A stretch of DNA of 5,630 nucleotides from Candidatus Omnitrophota bacterium (GCA_020061545.1 JAGUYA010000038.1:1-5630), one strand, 5' to 3'; shown: positions 1 through 5,380, counted from the stretch's first letter. Numbers and translations are program-made. The notes: a model not told the origin generated them from the letters alone.

Positions 1-69
1 AAGTTCACACTTATAAGTTATGTCGTTAAAGCTAGTTAAAAGCATACGTCATAACTTATGTGTTCACTT
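1..69. repeat. AT-rich imperfect inverted repeat at window edge
   Basis: A 10-bp perfect arm ATAAGTTATG (13-22) pairs with CATAACTTAT (50-59). Pairing continues inward with CGT/ACG (24-26 with 46-48) and outward, after a 2-base bulge, with 8 of 10 positions between 1-10 and 60-69. The loop is about 19 bases. No T-run follows, so it is a poor intrinsic terminator in the plus direction. It may be a protein-binding site, the end of a mobile element, or a dispersed repeat. The left edge may be cut by the window. Confidence 0.6.
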
Positions 70-84
70 AATATATCATATTCA

Positions 85-113
85 TTGACTTTTGTCGAGT
101 GATTTGCTATTAT
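85..113 (+). promoter_or_regulatory. Sigma70-type promoter for the Gfo/Idh-lpxB-HD-GYP operon
   Basis: TTGACT (85-90) lies exactly 17 bases before TATTAT (108-113). A TG at 105-106, one base before the -10 box, makes it an extended -10. Transcription would start near 120 and give a leader of about 165 bases before the first start codon. No better promoter was seen upstream of the operon. Confidence 0.6.
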
Positions 114-141
114 TTTTAAAGTACATAGACAAGGATAACGT

Positions 142-212
142 TTTAGCGGGTCCTGTCTGGGGTATTTTCTCGCGCATTACGCGCTTCGAAAACACCCCAG
201 CCACCCGCTAAA
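142..212. repeat. 71-bp GC-rich imperfect palindrome in the operon leader
   Basis: Nested arms pair symmetrically: TTTAGCGGGT (142-151) with ACCCGCTAAA (203-212), CTGGGGT (157-163) with ACCCCAG (194-200), TTTTC (165-169) with GAAAA (188-192), and GCGC (172-175) with GCGC (181-184). It stands out in an AT-rich stretch and lies between the predicted transcription start and the ribosome binding site. It looks like a dispersed palindromic element and would fold in the leader RNA. No T-run follows it. Confidence 0.75.
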
Positions 213-270
213 TATGTACCTATGAATTTGTACATGTTTCGAGTTGTGTTGACACTTTGACAAATTTTGC

Positions 271-276
271 GGAGGG
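271..276 (+). promoter_or_regulatory. Ribosome binding site that decides the GTG start at 287
   Basis: GGAGGG lies 10 bases before GTG at 287. The alternative in-frame TTG at 257 has no Shine-Dalgarno sequence before it and would add ten residues ahead of the Rossmann beta strand. The GTG places the first strand (KIRVAVVG) at the extreme N-terminus, as is usual in this family. Confidence 0.65.
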
Positions 277-286
277 ATTTGGGAGC

Positions 287-1216
287 GTGCATAAGATAAG
301 AGTGGCGGTGGTAGGCGTAGGGCATTTGGGCAGCATTCATGCCAAATTATACCAGGAAATCGAAACCTGCTCTCTGGTAGCAGTTTGCGATATAGATAAG
401 GCTCGCTTAGACCAAACTTCCTCAGCACTCCATGTCCCCGGCTATATTCATTATCAGGAACTCTTTGATAAAGTTGATGCCGTAAGTATTGCTGTCCCTA
501 CCAAATTACATTACGAAGTAGCCTCTAATTTCCTAAGACATAATATACCTACGCTGGTTGAGAAACCATTTACCACAAACTTAAAAGAAGCAGATTCTTT
601 AATCAAGCTGGCCCAAAAAAATAAACTAATCCTAGAGGTCGGTCATGTGGAAAGGTTCAATTCAGCATTCACCGCCACCCAGAAACTCATCAAAGAACCC
701 AAATTCATCGAATGCCACAGGTTAAGTCCCTTTCCTCATCGCTCCCTCGATATAGGTGTAGTTTTAGACCTGATGATACACGATATAGATATAGTCTTGG
801 GTTTAGTAAATTCACCCATAAAAAAAATTGAGGCCGTAGGAGTTCCGGTTTTAACGCTTTTAGAAGATATTGCCAATGCCAGAATTACCTTTCGAAATGG
901 CTGTGTGTGTAATCTCACTGCCAGTCGGGTATCCGATGAATGGATGCGTAAAATCCGCATCTTCCTGAAGAATACCTATATCTCCTTAGACTACAAAAAT
1001 GAAGAGGCCTTTGTTTATAGAAAAACTACCTCCGGCATTACTAAAGAAGCCTTGCCTATCGAGAAAGAACAACCCCTAAAAAAAGAACTTACCGCATTTA
1101 TTGAGTGTATAATGCAAAAAAAACCGCCGCTGGTCTCGGGAGAAGTGGCCCGGGAGGCCCTGGCAGTTGCCTTTAGTATCTCTAAACAAATATGGAGAAA
1201 AGCAAAAATATCCTAA
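287..1216 (+). CDS. Gfo/Idh/MocA family NAD(P)-dependent oxidoreductase, lipid A/LPS-linked
   Basis: With the GTG start the protein has 309 residues. The N-terminal Rossmann fold shows VAVVGVGHLG (6-15), the GxGxxG nucleotide-binding loop, and an acidic residue at the end of the second strand (VCDID, 33-37). The family's EKP motif, which holds the cofactor and catalytic lysine, is E92-K93-P94. The substrate domain has GHVERFN (119-125) and DLMIHDID (161-168), with H165 in the usual catalytic position. There is no signal peptide, so the enzyme is cytoplasmic. Its 3' end overlaps lpxB by 25 bp. In Acidithiobacillus ferrooxidans the family member GnnA, a UDP-GlcNAc 3-dehydrogenase, is encoded between lpxA and lpxB, so a nucleotide-sugar substrate is a reasonable inference. 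The partner aminotransferase GnnB is not in the window, so GnnA is not assigned. Family assignment is secure; substrate is not. Confidence 0.9.
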   Translation: MHKIRVAVVGVGHLGSIHAKLYQEIETCSLVAVCDIDKARLDQTSSALHVPGYIHYQELFDKVDAVSIAVPTKLHYEVASNFLRHNIPTLVEKPFTTNLKEADSLIKLAQKNKLILEVGHVERFNSAFTATQKLIKEPKFIECHRLSPFPHRSLDIGVVLDLMIHDIDIVLGLVNSPIKKIEAVGVPVLTLLEDIANARITFRNGCVCNLTASRVSDEWMRKIRIFLKNTYISLDYKNEEAFVYRKTTSGITKEALPIEKEQPLKKELTAFIECIMQKKPPLVSGEVAREALAVAFSISKQIWRKAKIS

Positions 1217-2394
1217 TCGTGGCAGGTGAAGCATCAGGAGACCTGCATGCCTCTAATTTGGTGAGGGCGATAAAAAATATTCATCCCCAGATAAGTTTCT
1301 TTGGCTTGGGTGGCACAGAATTAAAAAAAGAGGGGGTAAATTTATACTTCAATATTGTGGATTTAGCGGTAGTGGGTTTTTTTGAAGTCTTAAAGAACCT
1401 GAAAAAATTCCGGGAAATCTTCCATGGCTTACTGAAAGAGGTGGATAAAGTTAAACCGGACTTGGCGATACTCGTAGATTACCCTGGCTTTAATCTGCGC
1501 CTGGCAGGAGAACTGAAAAAAAGGGGTATTCCTATTATATATTATATCAGTCCGCAGGTCTGGGCGTGGAATGAGAAGAGAATAGAAACCATAAGAAAAC
1601 TTATTGACCGGCTGCTGGTAATCTTTAAATTTGAAGAATTACTTTATAAAAAGTATAATGTGCCAGTCTCATTTGTCGGACACCCCTTACTGGATATCGC
1701 GAAGCCTCGTGTTTCCAAAGAAGAACTGTTCAGGGAATTTGGACTTAATTTAAATAATCGTACTTTTGCGCTATTACCTGGTTCAAGAGAAAAAGAAGTA
1801 AAAATACTACTCCCCATAATGTTAGATACTGCCGGCTTAATTTATAAACACCTGGGCCCTGATATTCAGTTTTTAATCTTAAGGTCACCCGCGGTAAAAG
1901 AGGATTTATTTAATAAAATATTAGGGCGTTATGCCGAATGTAGCGTCTCTTCGAAGGGTATCTTCGGCATGCCGACGCCTCGGCATAAACTGCCAGCATA
2001 CCTAGTTTCGGGCAGGACCTATGATGGATTATCTAGCTCTGATTTTGCACTCGTGGCTTCAGGAACCGCTACTTTAGAAACCGCGATATTAGGAATACCT
2101 ATAGTAATCTTGTACAAGGTTTCTTTTCTCACCTGGCTTTATCTAAAAATGTGCATAAGGATACCTTACATAGGTCTGGTGAATGTGGTTAAGGGTGAAA
2201 AATTTATTGCGGAGTTTATCCAATATAATGCAAAACCTCGAAAAATCGCTGATTATATAGTGAAAATTTTAAAGGATAAACAAAAGTTAAGTCAAATCCA
2301 GGAAGGTTTATCCAGTGTAACTGCTTCTCTGGGTGAAAAAGGAGCAAGTGCTCAAGCAGCCCAGATTATTGTTGACTTCCTAAAAGAAAAATGA
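1192..2394 (+). CDS. lpxB: Lipid-A-disaccharide synthase LpxB with an 18-residue palindromic insertion
   Basis: LpxB joins UDP-2,3-diacylglucosamine to lipid X, giving the beta-1,6 lipid A disaccharide and UDP, at the cytoplasmic face of the inner membrane. Family motifs appear in order: AGEASGD (11-17), DYPGFN (96-101), PQVWAW (121-126), GHPLLD (163-168), LLPGSRE (194-200) and SGTATLE (290-296). The protein has 400 residues, somewhat longer than the usual 380 or so. The excess is explained by residues 248-265, encoded by a palindromic element at 1929-1988 between KILGRY and KLPAYLVSGRTYD. All core motifs are intact, so the enzyme is probably active. The ATG overlaps the upstream gene by 25 bp and has no nearby Shine-Dalgarno sequence, which suggests translational coupling. 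It overlaps the downstream HD-GYP gene by 4 bp (ATGA). Confidence 0.95.
   Translation: MEKSKNILIVAGEASGDLHASNLVRAIKNIHPQISFFGLGGTELKKEGVNLYFNIVDLAVVGFFEVLKNLKKFREIFHGLLKEVDKVKPDLAILVDYPGFNLRLAGELKKRGIPIIYYISPQVWAWNEKRIETIRKLIDRLLVIFKFEELLYKKYNVPVSFVGHPLLDIAKPRVSKEELFREFGLNLNNRTFALLPGSREKEVKILLPIMLDTAGLIYKHLGPDIQFLILRSPAVKEDLFNKILGRYAECSVSSKGIFGMPTPRHKLPAYLVSGRTYDGLSSSDFALVASGTATLETAILGIPIVILYKVSFLTWLYLKMCIRIPYIGLVNVVKGEKFIAEFIQYNAKPRKIADYIVKILKDKQKLSQIQEGLSSVTASLGEKGASAQAAQIIVDFLKEK
1929..1988. repeat. In-frame palindromic insertion inside lpxB
   Basis: TTATGCCGA (1929-1937) and TCGGCATAA (1980-1988) are perfect 9-bp inverted arms. Inside lies a perfect 12-bp palindrome TCGGCATGCCGA (1964-1975), and ATGCCGAA (1931-1938) also pairs with TTCGGCAT (1963-1970). 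The extra codons are 1933-1986 (54 bp, 18 residues, including FGMPTPRH). The frame stays open, and the family has no matching segment here. No clear target-site duplication is visible. Confidence 0.8.
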
Positions 2395-3611
2395 GAGTAA
2401 ATCCGACTAAAACTGTAAACGAATTGATAAGCGCGCTTTCTTATATTAGTGACATCGAAAAAGGACTAAATATTTATCACGCCTGGCGCGTAGCGATATT
2501 ATCCAGCCAATTTGCCAAAAATAGAGTCAGCGCACAGATGTTAAAATACATATTCTATGCCGGCCTCCTACATGATATTGGTGGAGTAGGGTTTCCTTCT
2601 CACATAATACATTATCTAAAACGCCATGATAAAATGAGCCGGCACTTGCTACTTTCCCATCCCATCATTGGAGCACAACTGGTATCGAATATACCAGAGA
2701 TGACTGAGGTAGCAAAATTAATTCTTGACCACCACGAATGGTTAAATGGCCAGGGTTACCCCAGAGCAAAAACAAAGAATAAAATACCCTTTGGCTCTCA
2801 GGTTATCAGATTGGCTGACTCTATTGATATTGCCCTGCAGACAGGTCGCTACCATAACTTAAAAAAGCTAAAGGATAAGATGTCCTTAAATATCAATAAG
2901 GAATATTCTAAAAAATTATTTGCTTTGGCCTTTGCTATATTAAAAGAGGGTAAGTTTTTTAATAGGATAGTCCGGCGGCGGAATATACCTATAATCTTTC
3001 AGGAAATAAAAGACAGGGTGAGTTTTATCCATATTCCCTTCAAGATCGATGCCATTGGTAAAACCTTGGAATTCCTGGCACAGGTTATTGATATGAGACA
3101 TCCCTATGCCTCAGGCCATTCGCTACGCGTATCGCGTTATGCCCTGGCTATTGCCCTGGCCATGAACTTAGACCACGATGAGGTCACGCGCATAAGATGG
3201 GCAGGGCTTATACATGACATTGGTAAAATTAATGTATCCCGTTACATTATGAATAAACCAAAAAAACTTACCAAAAAGGAGTTTGAGGAAGTAAAAAAAC
3301 ATGCCTCACTGACGCAAAAGATTATGGAGATGTTACCGAGTTTAAAAGAAATAGCGCTGGCGGCCTCCAGCCATCATGAATATTTTGATGGCTCAGGTTA
3401 TCCCCAAGGATTAAAAGGAAACCAGGCACCTTTGAGCGCCAGAATCTTAGTTATCTGCGATGCCTTTGATGCTATGACTTCTAACCGGCCCTATCGTGCA
3501 CCCCTGAGCCCTACCGCCGCTTGCCATCAATTAAACAAACTTTCAGGAAAACAGTTTGACCCCCAGATTACTAAAATTGCCATTCCCTTATTTAAAAATC
3601 TCGGCTTATAA
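2391..3611 (+). CDS. Tandem HD-GYP domain protein, probable cyclic-di-GMP phosphodiesterase
   Basis: This 406-residue protein has two HD-type domains and no visible receiver, PAS, GGDEF or membrane segment. The C-terminal domain (about 222-400) is a full HD-GYP: H243 in SGHSLRVSRYA, H275-D276 with K279 in HDIGKI, H304, HHEYFDGSGYP (328-338), and D357 before the MTSNRPYR tail (362-369). HD-GYP proteins hydrolyse cyclic-di-GMP with a di- or trinuclear metal site. The N-terminal domain (about 20-150) keeps H30, H61-D62, H90, HHE (114-116), GYP (122-124) and D143. However, it has glycine in place of the HDIGK lysine and N119 where HHExxDG has aspartate, so it may be weak or regulatory. The start overlaps the lpxB stop by 4 bp, so it is translated with the LPS genes. 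The signal it senses is unknown. Confidence 0.88.
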   Translation: MRVNPTKTVNELISALSYISDIEKGLNIYHAWRVAILSSQFAKNRVSAQMLKYIFYAGLLHDIGGVGFPSHIIHYLKRHDKMSRHLLLSHPIIGAQLVSNIPEMTEVAKLILDHHEWLNGQGYPRAKTKNKIPFGSQVIRLADSIDIALQTGRYHNLKKLKDKMSLNINKEYSKKLFALAFAILKEGKFFNRIVRRRNIPIIFQEIKDRVSFIHIPFKIDAIGKTLEFLAQVIDMRHPYASGHSLRVSRYALAIALAMNLDHDEVTRIRWAGLIHDIGKINVSRYIMNKPKKLTKKEFEEVKKHASLTQKIMEMLPSLKEIALAASSHHEYFDGSGYPQGLKGNQAPLSARILVICDAFDAMTSNRPYRAPLSPTAACHQLNKLSGKQFDPQITKIAIPLFKNLGL

Positions 3612-3613
3612 AA

Positions 3614-3641
3614 TAGTATAAAAATAAGAGGGACAGATCCC
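3614..3641 (-). terminator. Possible terminator of the M48 gene
   Basis: Read on the minus strand, GGGA-TCTG-TCCC (3641-3630) is followed by TCTTATTTTTAT. The stem has only four base pairs but the T-tract is good. The strong 12-bp hairpin at 3653-3679 lies just upstream in this direction. Confidence 0.35.
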
Positions 3642-3702
3642 GATCCAAAGCAAGAAGTGTCCCCATAGGGGACACTTCTCCGATTGGACCAAGAAACGGT
3701 CC
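3630..3702. repeat. Cluster of hairpins between convergent genes, REP-like
   Basis: Three hairpins follow one another: GGGA/TCCC (3630-3633 with 3638-3641), a perfect 12-bp stem AGAAGTGTCCCC/GGGGACACTTCT with a 3-base loop (3653-3679), and GGACC/GGTCC with a 7-base loop (3686-3702). The set lies between the convergent HD-GYP and M48 genes. The long perfect stem and its GTCCCC core look like a dispersed REP-type element. Confidence 0.75.
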
Positions 3703-3714
3703 TATTTATTATTT
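3686..3714 (+). terminator. Possible terminator of the plus-strand operon
   Basis: GGACC (3686-3690) pairs with GGTCC (3698-3702), and a T-rich stretch (TATTTATTATTT) follows. The stem is only 5 bp and the T-tract is interrupted, so it is a weak intrinsic terminator, perhaps helped by the strong hairpin just upstream. Confidence 0.4.
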
Positions 3715-3728
3715 ATGATATTATGATT

Positions 3729-5027
3729 TTAAATAATTAAATACTTGGCTGTGGCTATGCGTTCGTCGGTAGGCGGGTGGTCAAAGAAGAAGAATTTAAT
3801 TATCGGGTGGGGATTTCTATCGGAAAGATTCTGGTTAGAGAGTTTCTCCATCATAGAAATAAAGGCCTCTTTTAAACCTGTGCTTTTAAGCGCCAGTGTA
3901 TCTGCATTTCTTTCCAAATTCCGGCTAATATAATTACTGAAAGGTTGCGTGACAATTCCAAAGATAAGCAAATATAAAAAAATAATCGGTAATGCTGCAA
4001 TATCTAACAATGAAGAGAGGCTAAATAGCCTTAAGACATAATTACTGGTTTTGAATATAAAATAAAATGCTACTATCGTGGCTAAAGAATTTACCAGTAT
4101 AAGTTTAAAGAGATGTTTTAACTTATAATGCGCAAATTCATGCGCCAGGATAACCTCAATTTCATCATAACTATATTTATCTTTTAACGTATCGGCTAAG
4201 ATTACCCGTTTGGTTTTGCCTATCCCTACAAAGGCAGCATTTGCCTTTAGGGTCTTTTTGCTCAAATCTATCTCAAAGACATCCAGTATCTTTACCCCGC
4301 CCCTGCGCGCAGGAGCGGGGTTTACTTTCATTCTGTTTGCCAAATTCATAATCCGCTCGCGTAGAGTATCATCCGAAAGCTTCTTATATTTAAAAAATAA
4401 AGGTATGATAACTACAGGGGTCAGCCTGGCTAAGATTAAACTGAAGAATATCCAAACTAAAGAAATGACCCACCACCACGTATAGATATAATGCTTTAAT
4501 ATGTAATAAAAAGCAGCAATAAGAATGACGGTGATGACATAGTATATAATGCCTGCCTTAATCTGGTCTTTAAACCAATCAACTATTTTCTGTTGGGAGA
4601 GGCAAAATTTATGCTCTAATATATAGGAGGAATATAAATTTAAAGGCAGACTTAGTAGATAATAAATAACGGAAACGATGAGAAGGTATAACGGAAGAAT
4701 AATATATTGATTCCTGGCAAAATTTAGTAATGCCTGCGCCAGATTTTTTGATATTCCAGAACCTGCAAATACTAAGAGAAGCATAAGCAAATAGATGGTA
4801 TCCAGAATGGCCAGGGTATATTTAAGAGCAGAATATCTCTTGGCACTTCGACTTCGTCCCTCGACTGCGCTCGGGACGACCCTGAGCGAGTGAAACGAGT
4901 CGAAGGGTCGCTCAGTGCCCATGGTGAGCGTCCCTCGACTACGCTCGGGACTAGTCCTGAGTTTATCGAAGGACGGAGTCGAACCATTGGCTTTACTTAA
5001 GAGAATATCTCTGTCTGCTTCCGCCAT
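3729..5027 (-). CDS. M48A (Ste24/CAAX-type) membrane zinc metalloprotease with two repeat insertions
   Basis: This 432-residue protein is an integral inner-membrane protease. The catalytic HEFAH is at 296-300 (zinc ligands H296 and H300, general base E297). The third ligand lies in LERNAD (E372, D376), and the family's late histidine is in HPPTDER (417-423). The early loop LPLNLYSSYILEHKF (127-141) and the NAAFVGIG strand (263-270) are typical of Ste24 rather than HtpX. Hydrophobic segments lie near 68-90, 107-126, 158-178, 183-212, 308-325 and 340-360. The ATG has AAGGGG 7 bases upstream. Residues 15-62 come from a compound palindromic repeat and residues 236-245 from a 30-bp insertion, so the ancestral protein was perhaps 375 residues. 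Neither insertion touches a catalytic motif. In bacteria such enzymes probably act in membrane-protein quality control; the substrate is unknown. The gene lies 61 bp downstream of bL27. Confidence 0.9.
   Translation of the reverse strand: MAEADRDILLSKANGSTPSFDKLRTSPERSRGTLTMGTERPFDSFHSLRVVPSAVEGRSRSAKRYSALKYTLAILDTIYLLMLLLVFAGSGISKNLAQALLNFARNQYIILPLYLLIVSVIYYLLSLPLNLYSSYILEHKFCLSQQKIVDWFKDQIKAGIIYYVITVILIAAFYYILKHYIYTWWWVISLVWIFFSLILARLTPVVIIPLFFKYKKLSDDTLRERIMNLANRMKVNPAPARRGGVKILDVFEIDLSKKTLKANAAFVGIGKTKRVILADTLKDKYSYDEIEVILAHEFAHYKLKHLFKLILVNSLATIVAFYFIFKTSNYVLRLFSLSSLLDIAALPIIFLYLLIFGIVTQPFSNYISRNLERNADTLALKSTGLKEAFISMMEKLSNQNLSDRNPHPIIKFFFFDHPPTDERIATAKYLII
4291..4325. repeat. 30-bp in-frame palindromic insertion flanked by a 5-bp direct repeat
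   Basis: The 28-bp palindrome at 4294-4321 has 13 of 14 pairs matched, centred on GCGCGC. TTTAC occurs at both 4291-4295 and 4321-4325, exactly 30 bp apart, as expected for a target-site duplication. The insertion adds residues 236-245 (NPAPARRGGV) to the M48 protein. Removing 30 bp joins MKV directly to KILDVFEID. Confidence 0.82.
4842..4986. repeat. Compound palindromic repeat within the N-terminus of the M48 gene
   Basis: Two related units lie here: 4855-4907 and 4929-4973. Each carries a 23-bp segment (4855-4877 and 4929-4951) identical at 22 of 23 positions, followed by a CCTGAG...TCGAAGG arm pair. Outer arms GGCACT (4842-4847) and AGTGCC (4914-4919) with TCGACT/AGTCGA (4848-4853, 4898-4903) enclose the first unit, and CGCTCA/TGAGCG (4909-4914, 4925-4930) joins the two. 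It encodes FDKLRTS, ERSRG and VPSAVEGR, peptides typical of translated dispersed repeats. Confidence 0.82.
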
Positions 5028-5034
5028 GTTTATA

Positions 5035-5040
5035 CCCCTT
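5035..5040 (-). promoter_or_regulatory. Ribosome binding site of the M48 gene
   Basis: AAGGGG lies 7 bases upstream of the ATG at 5027 on the minus strand. It supports translation starting upstream of the inserted repeat rather than at an ATG inside it. Confidence 0.6.
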
Positions 5041-5088
5041 GAGAAATTTTATTTTTCATATCTTTAGCTTTGGTATTTCTAAGGGGGT

Positions 5089-5337
5089 TTATTTAGCTGA
5101 CTTTTCTGTAACCGGTGCAATATTGATAAATGTCCTCACCTTGCCGTGGCTAGTCTTCTTCTTAGAGAAATAAATCTCGCCTGGGCAAAGGGCAAAAAGT
5201 GTGTCTTTACCCTTAACATTCTGACCGGCTTTATAAGTATTTAAACCTCTTACCAGGATTTCACCTGTCTTAACCAGTTTACCACCGCATACTTTGAGGG
5301 CTTTATCTTTCTTGGGCCTTGCTTTTCCACCTGTCAT
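5089..5337 (-). CDS. rpmA: Divergent large-subunit ribosomal protein bL27
   Basis: The protein has 82 residues, close to the usual 85 for bL27. The body matches the family: VCGGKLVKTGEILVR (about 16-30), an AGQNV segment (37-41), DTLFAL (45-50) and a basic KTSHGKVRTFINI end. In the ribosome bL27 lies at the peptidyl transferase centre, where its N-terminal tail reaches the P-site tRNA. Here the usual tail (AHKKxGGSxxNGRDSxxKRLG) is replaced by a shorter TGGKARPKKDKA. The start is firm, because AAGGAGG lies 5 bases before the ATG, so the short tail is not a start-site error. The customary neighbours rplU (bL21) and obg are not adjacent: upstream is a DUF1846-like gene and downstream the M48 protease. 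It could be the only L27 with a lineage-specific tail, or a second paralogue. Confidence 0.85.
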   Translation of the reverse strand: MTGGKARPKKDKALKVCGGKLVKTGEILVRGLNTYKAGQNVKGKDTLFALCPGEIYFSKKKTSHGKVRTFINIAPVTEKSAK

Positions 5338-5342
5338 TTGAA

Positions 5343-5349
5343 CCTCCTT
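5343..5349 (-). promoter_or_regulatory. Strong ribosome binding site of bL27
   Basis: AAGGAGG lies 5 bases before the ATG at 5337. It is the best Shine-Dalgarno sequence in the window. It fits a highly expressed gene and fixes the unusual N-terminus. Confidence 0.75.
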
Positions 5350-5380
5350 ATATTCACAGGCACAAAACAGTCCTTTCTCT

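Noticed and set aside
1..69. Integron attC site or dif site
   Set aside because: The arms lack the RYYYAAC/GTTRRRY ends of attC and do not match the two 11-bp halves of a dif site; no integrase or cassette is visible.
249..262. Two TTGACA boxes (249-254 and 257-262) as a second promoter
   Set aside because: No -10-like sequence occurs at a suitable distance; a start there would also fall at or beyond the translation start.
257..286. TTG codon at 257 as the start of the dehydrogenase
   Set aside because: No Shine-Dalgarno sequence lies before it, whereas GTG at 287 has GGAGGG at 271-276 and gives the usual family N-terminus.
143..428. Minus-strand open frames across the leader and the start of the dehydrogenase
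   Set aside because: They cross a palindrome and the antisense of a clear gene, with no family resemblance.
819..1122. A8 runs in the dehydrogenase as frameshift sites
   Set aside because: The frame stays open through both runs and the protein is full length, so there is no sign of programmed or accidental shifting.
4855..4973. CRISPR array
   Set aside because: There are only two related units, they are palindromic rather than spaced direct repeats, and they lie inside a coding frame.
4772..4987. 71-codon open frame on the minus strand overlapping the M48 gene
   Set aside because: It is an out-of-frame reading of the palindromic repeat and the first membrane segment; the M48 frame is clearly the coding one.
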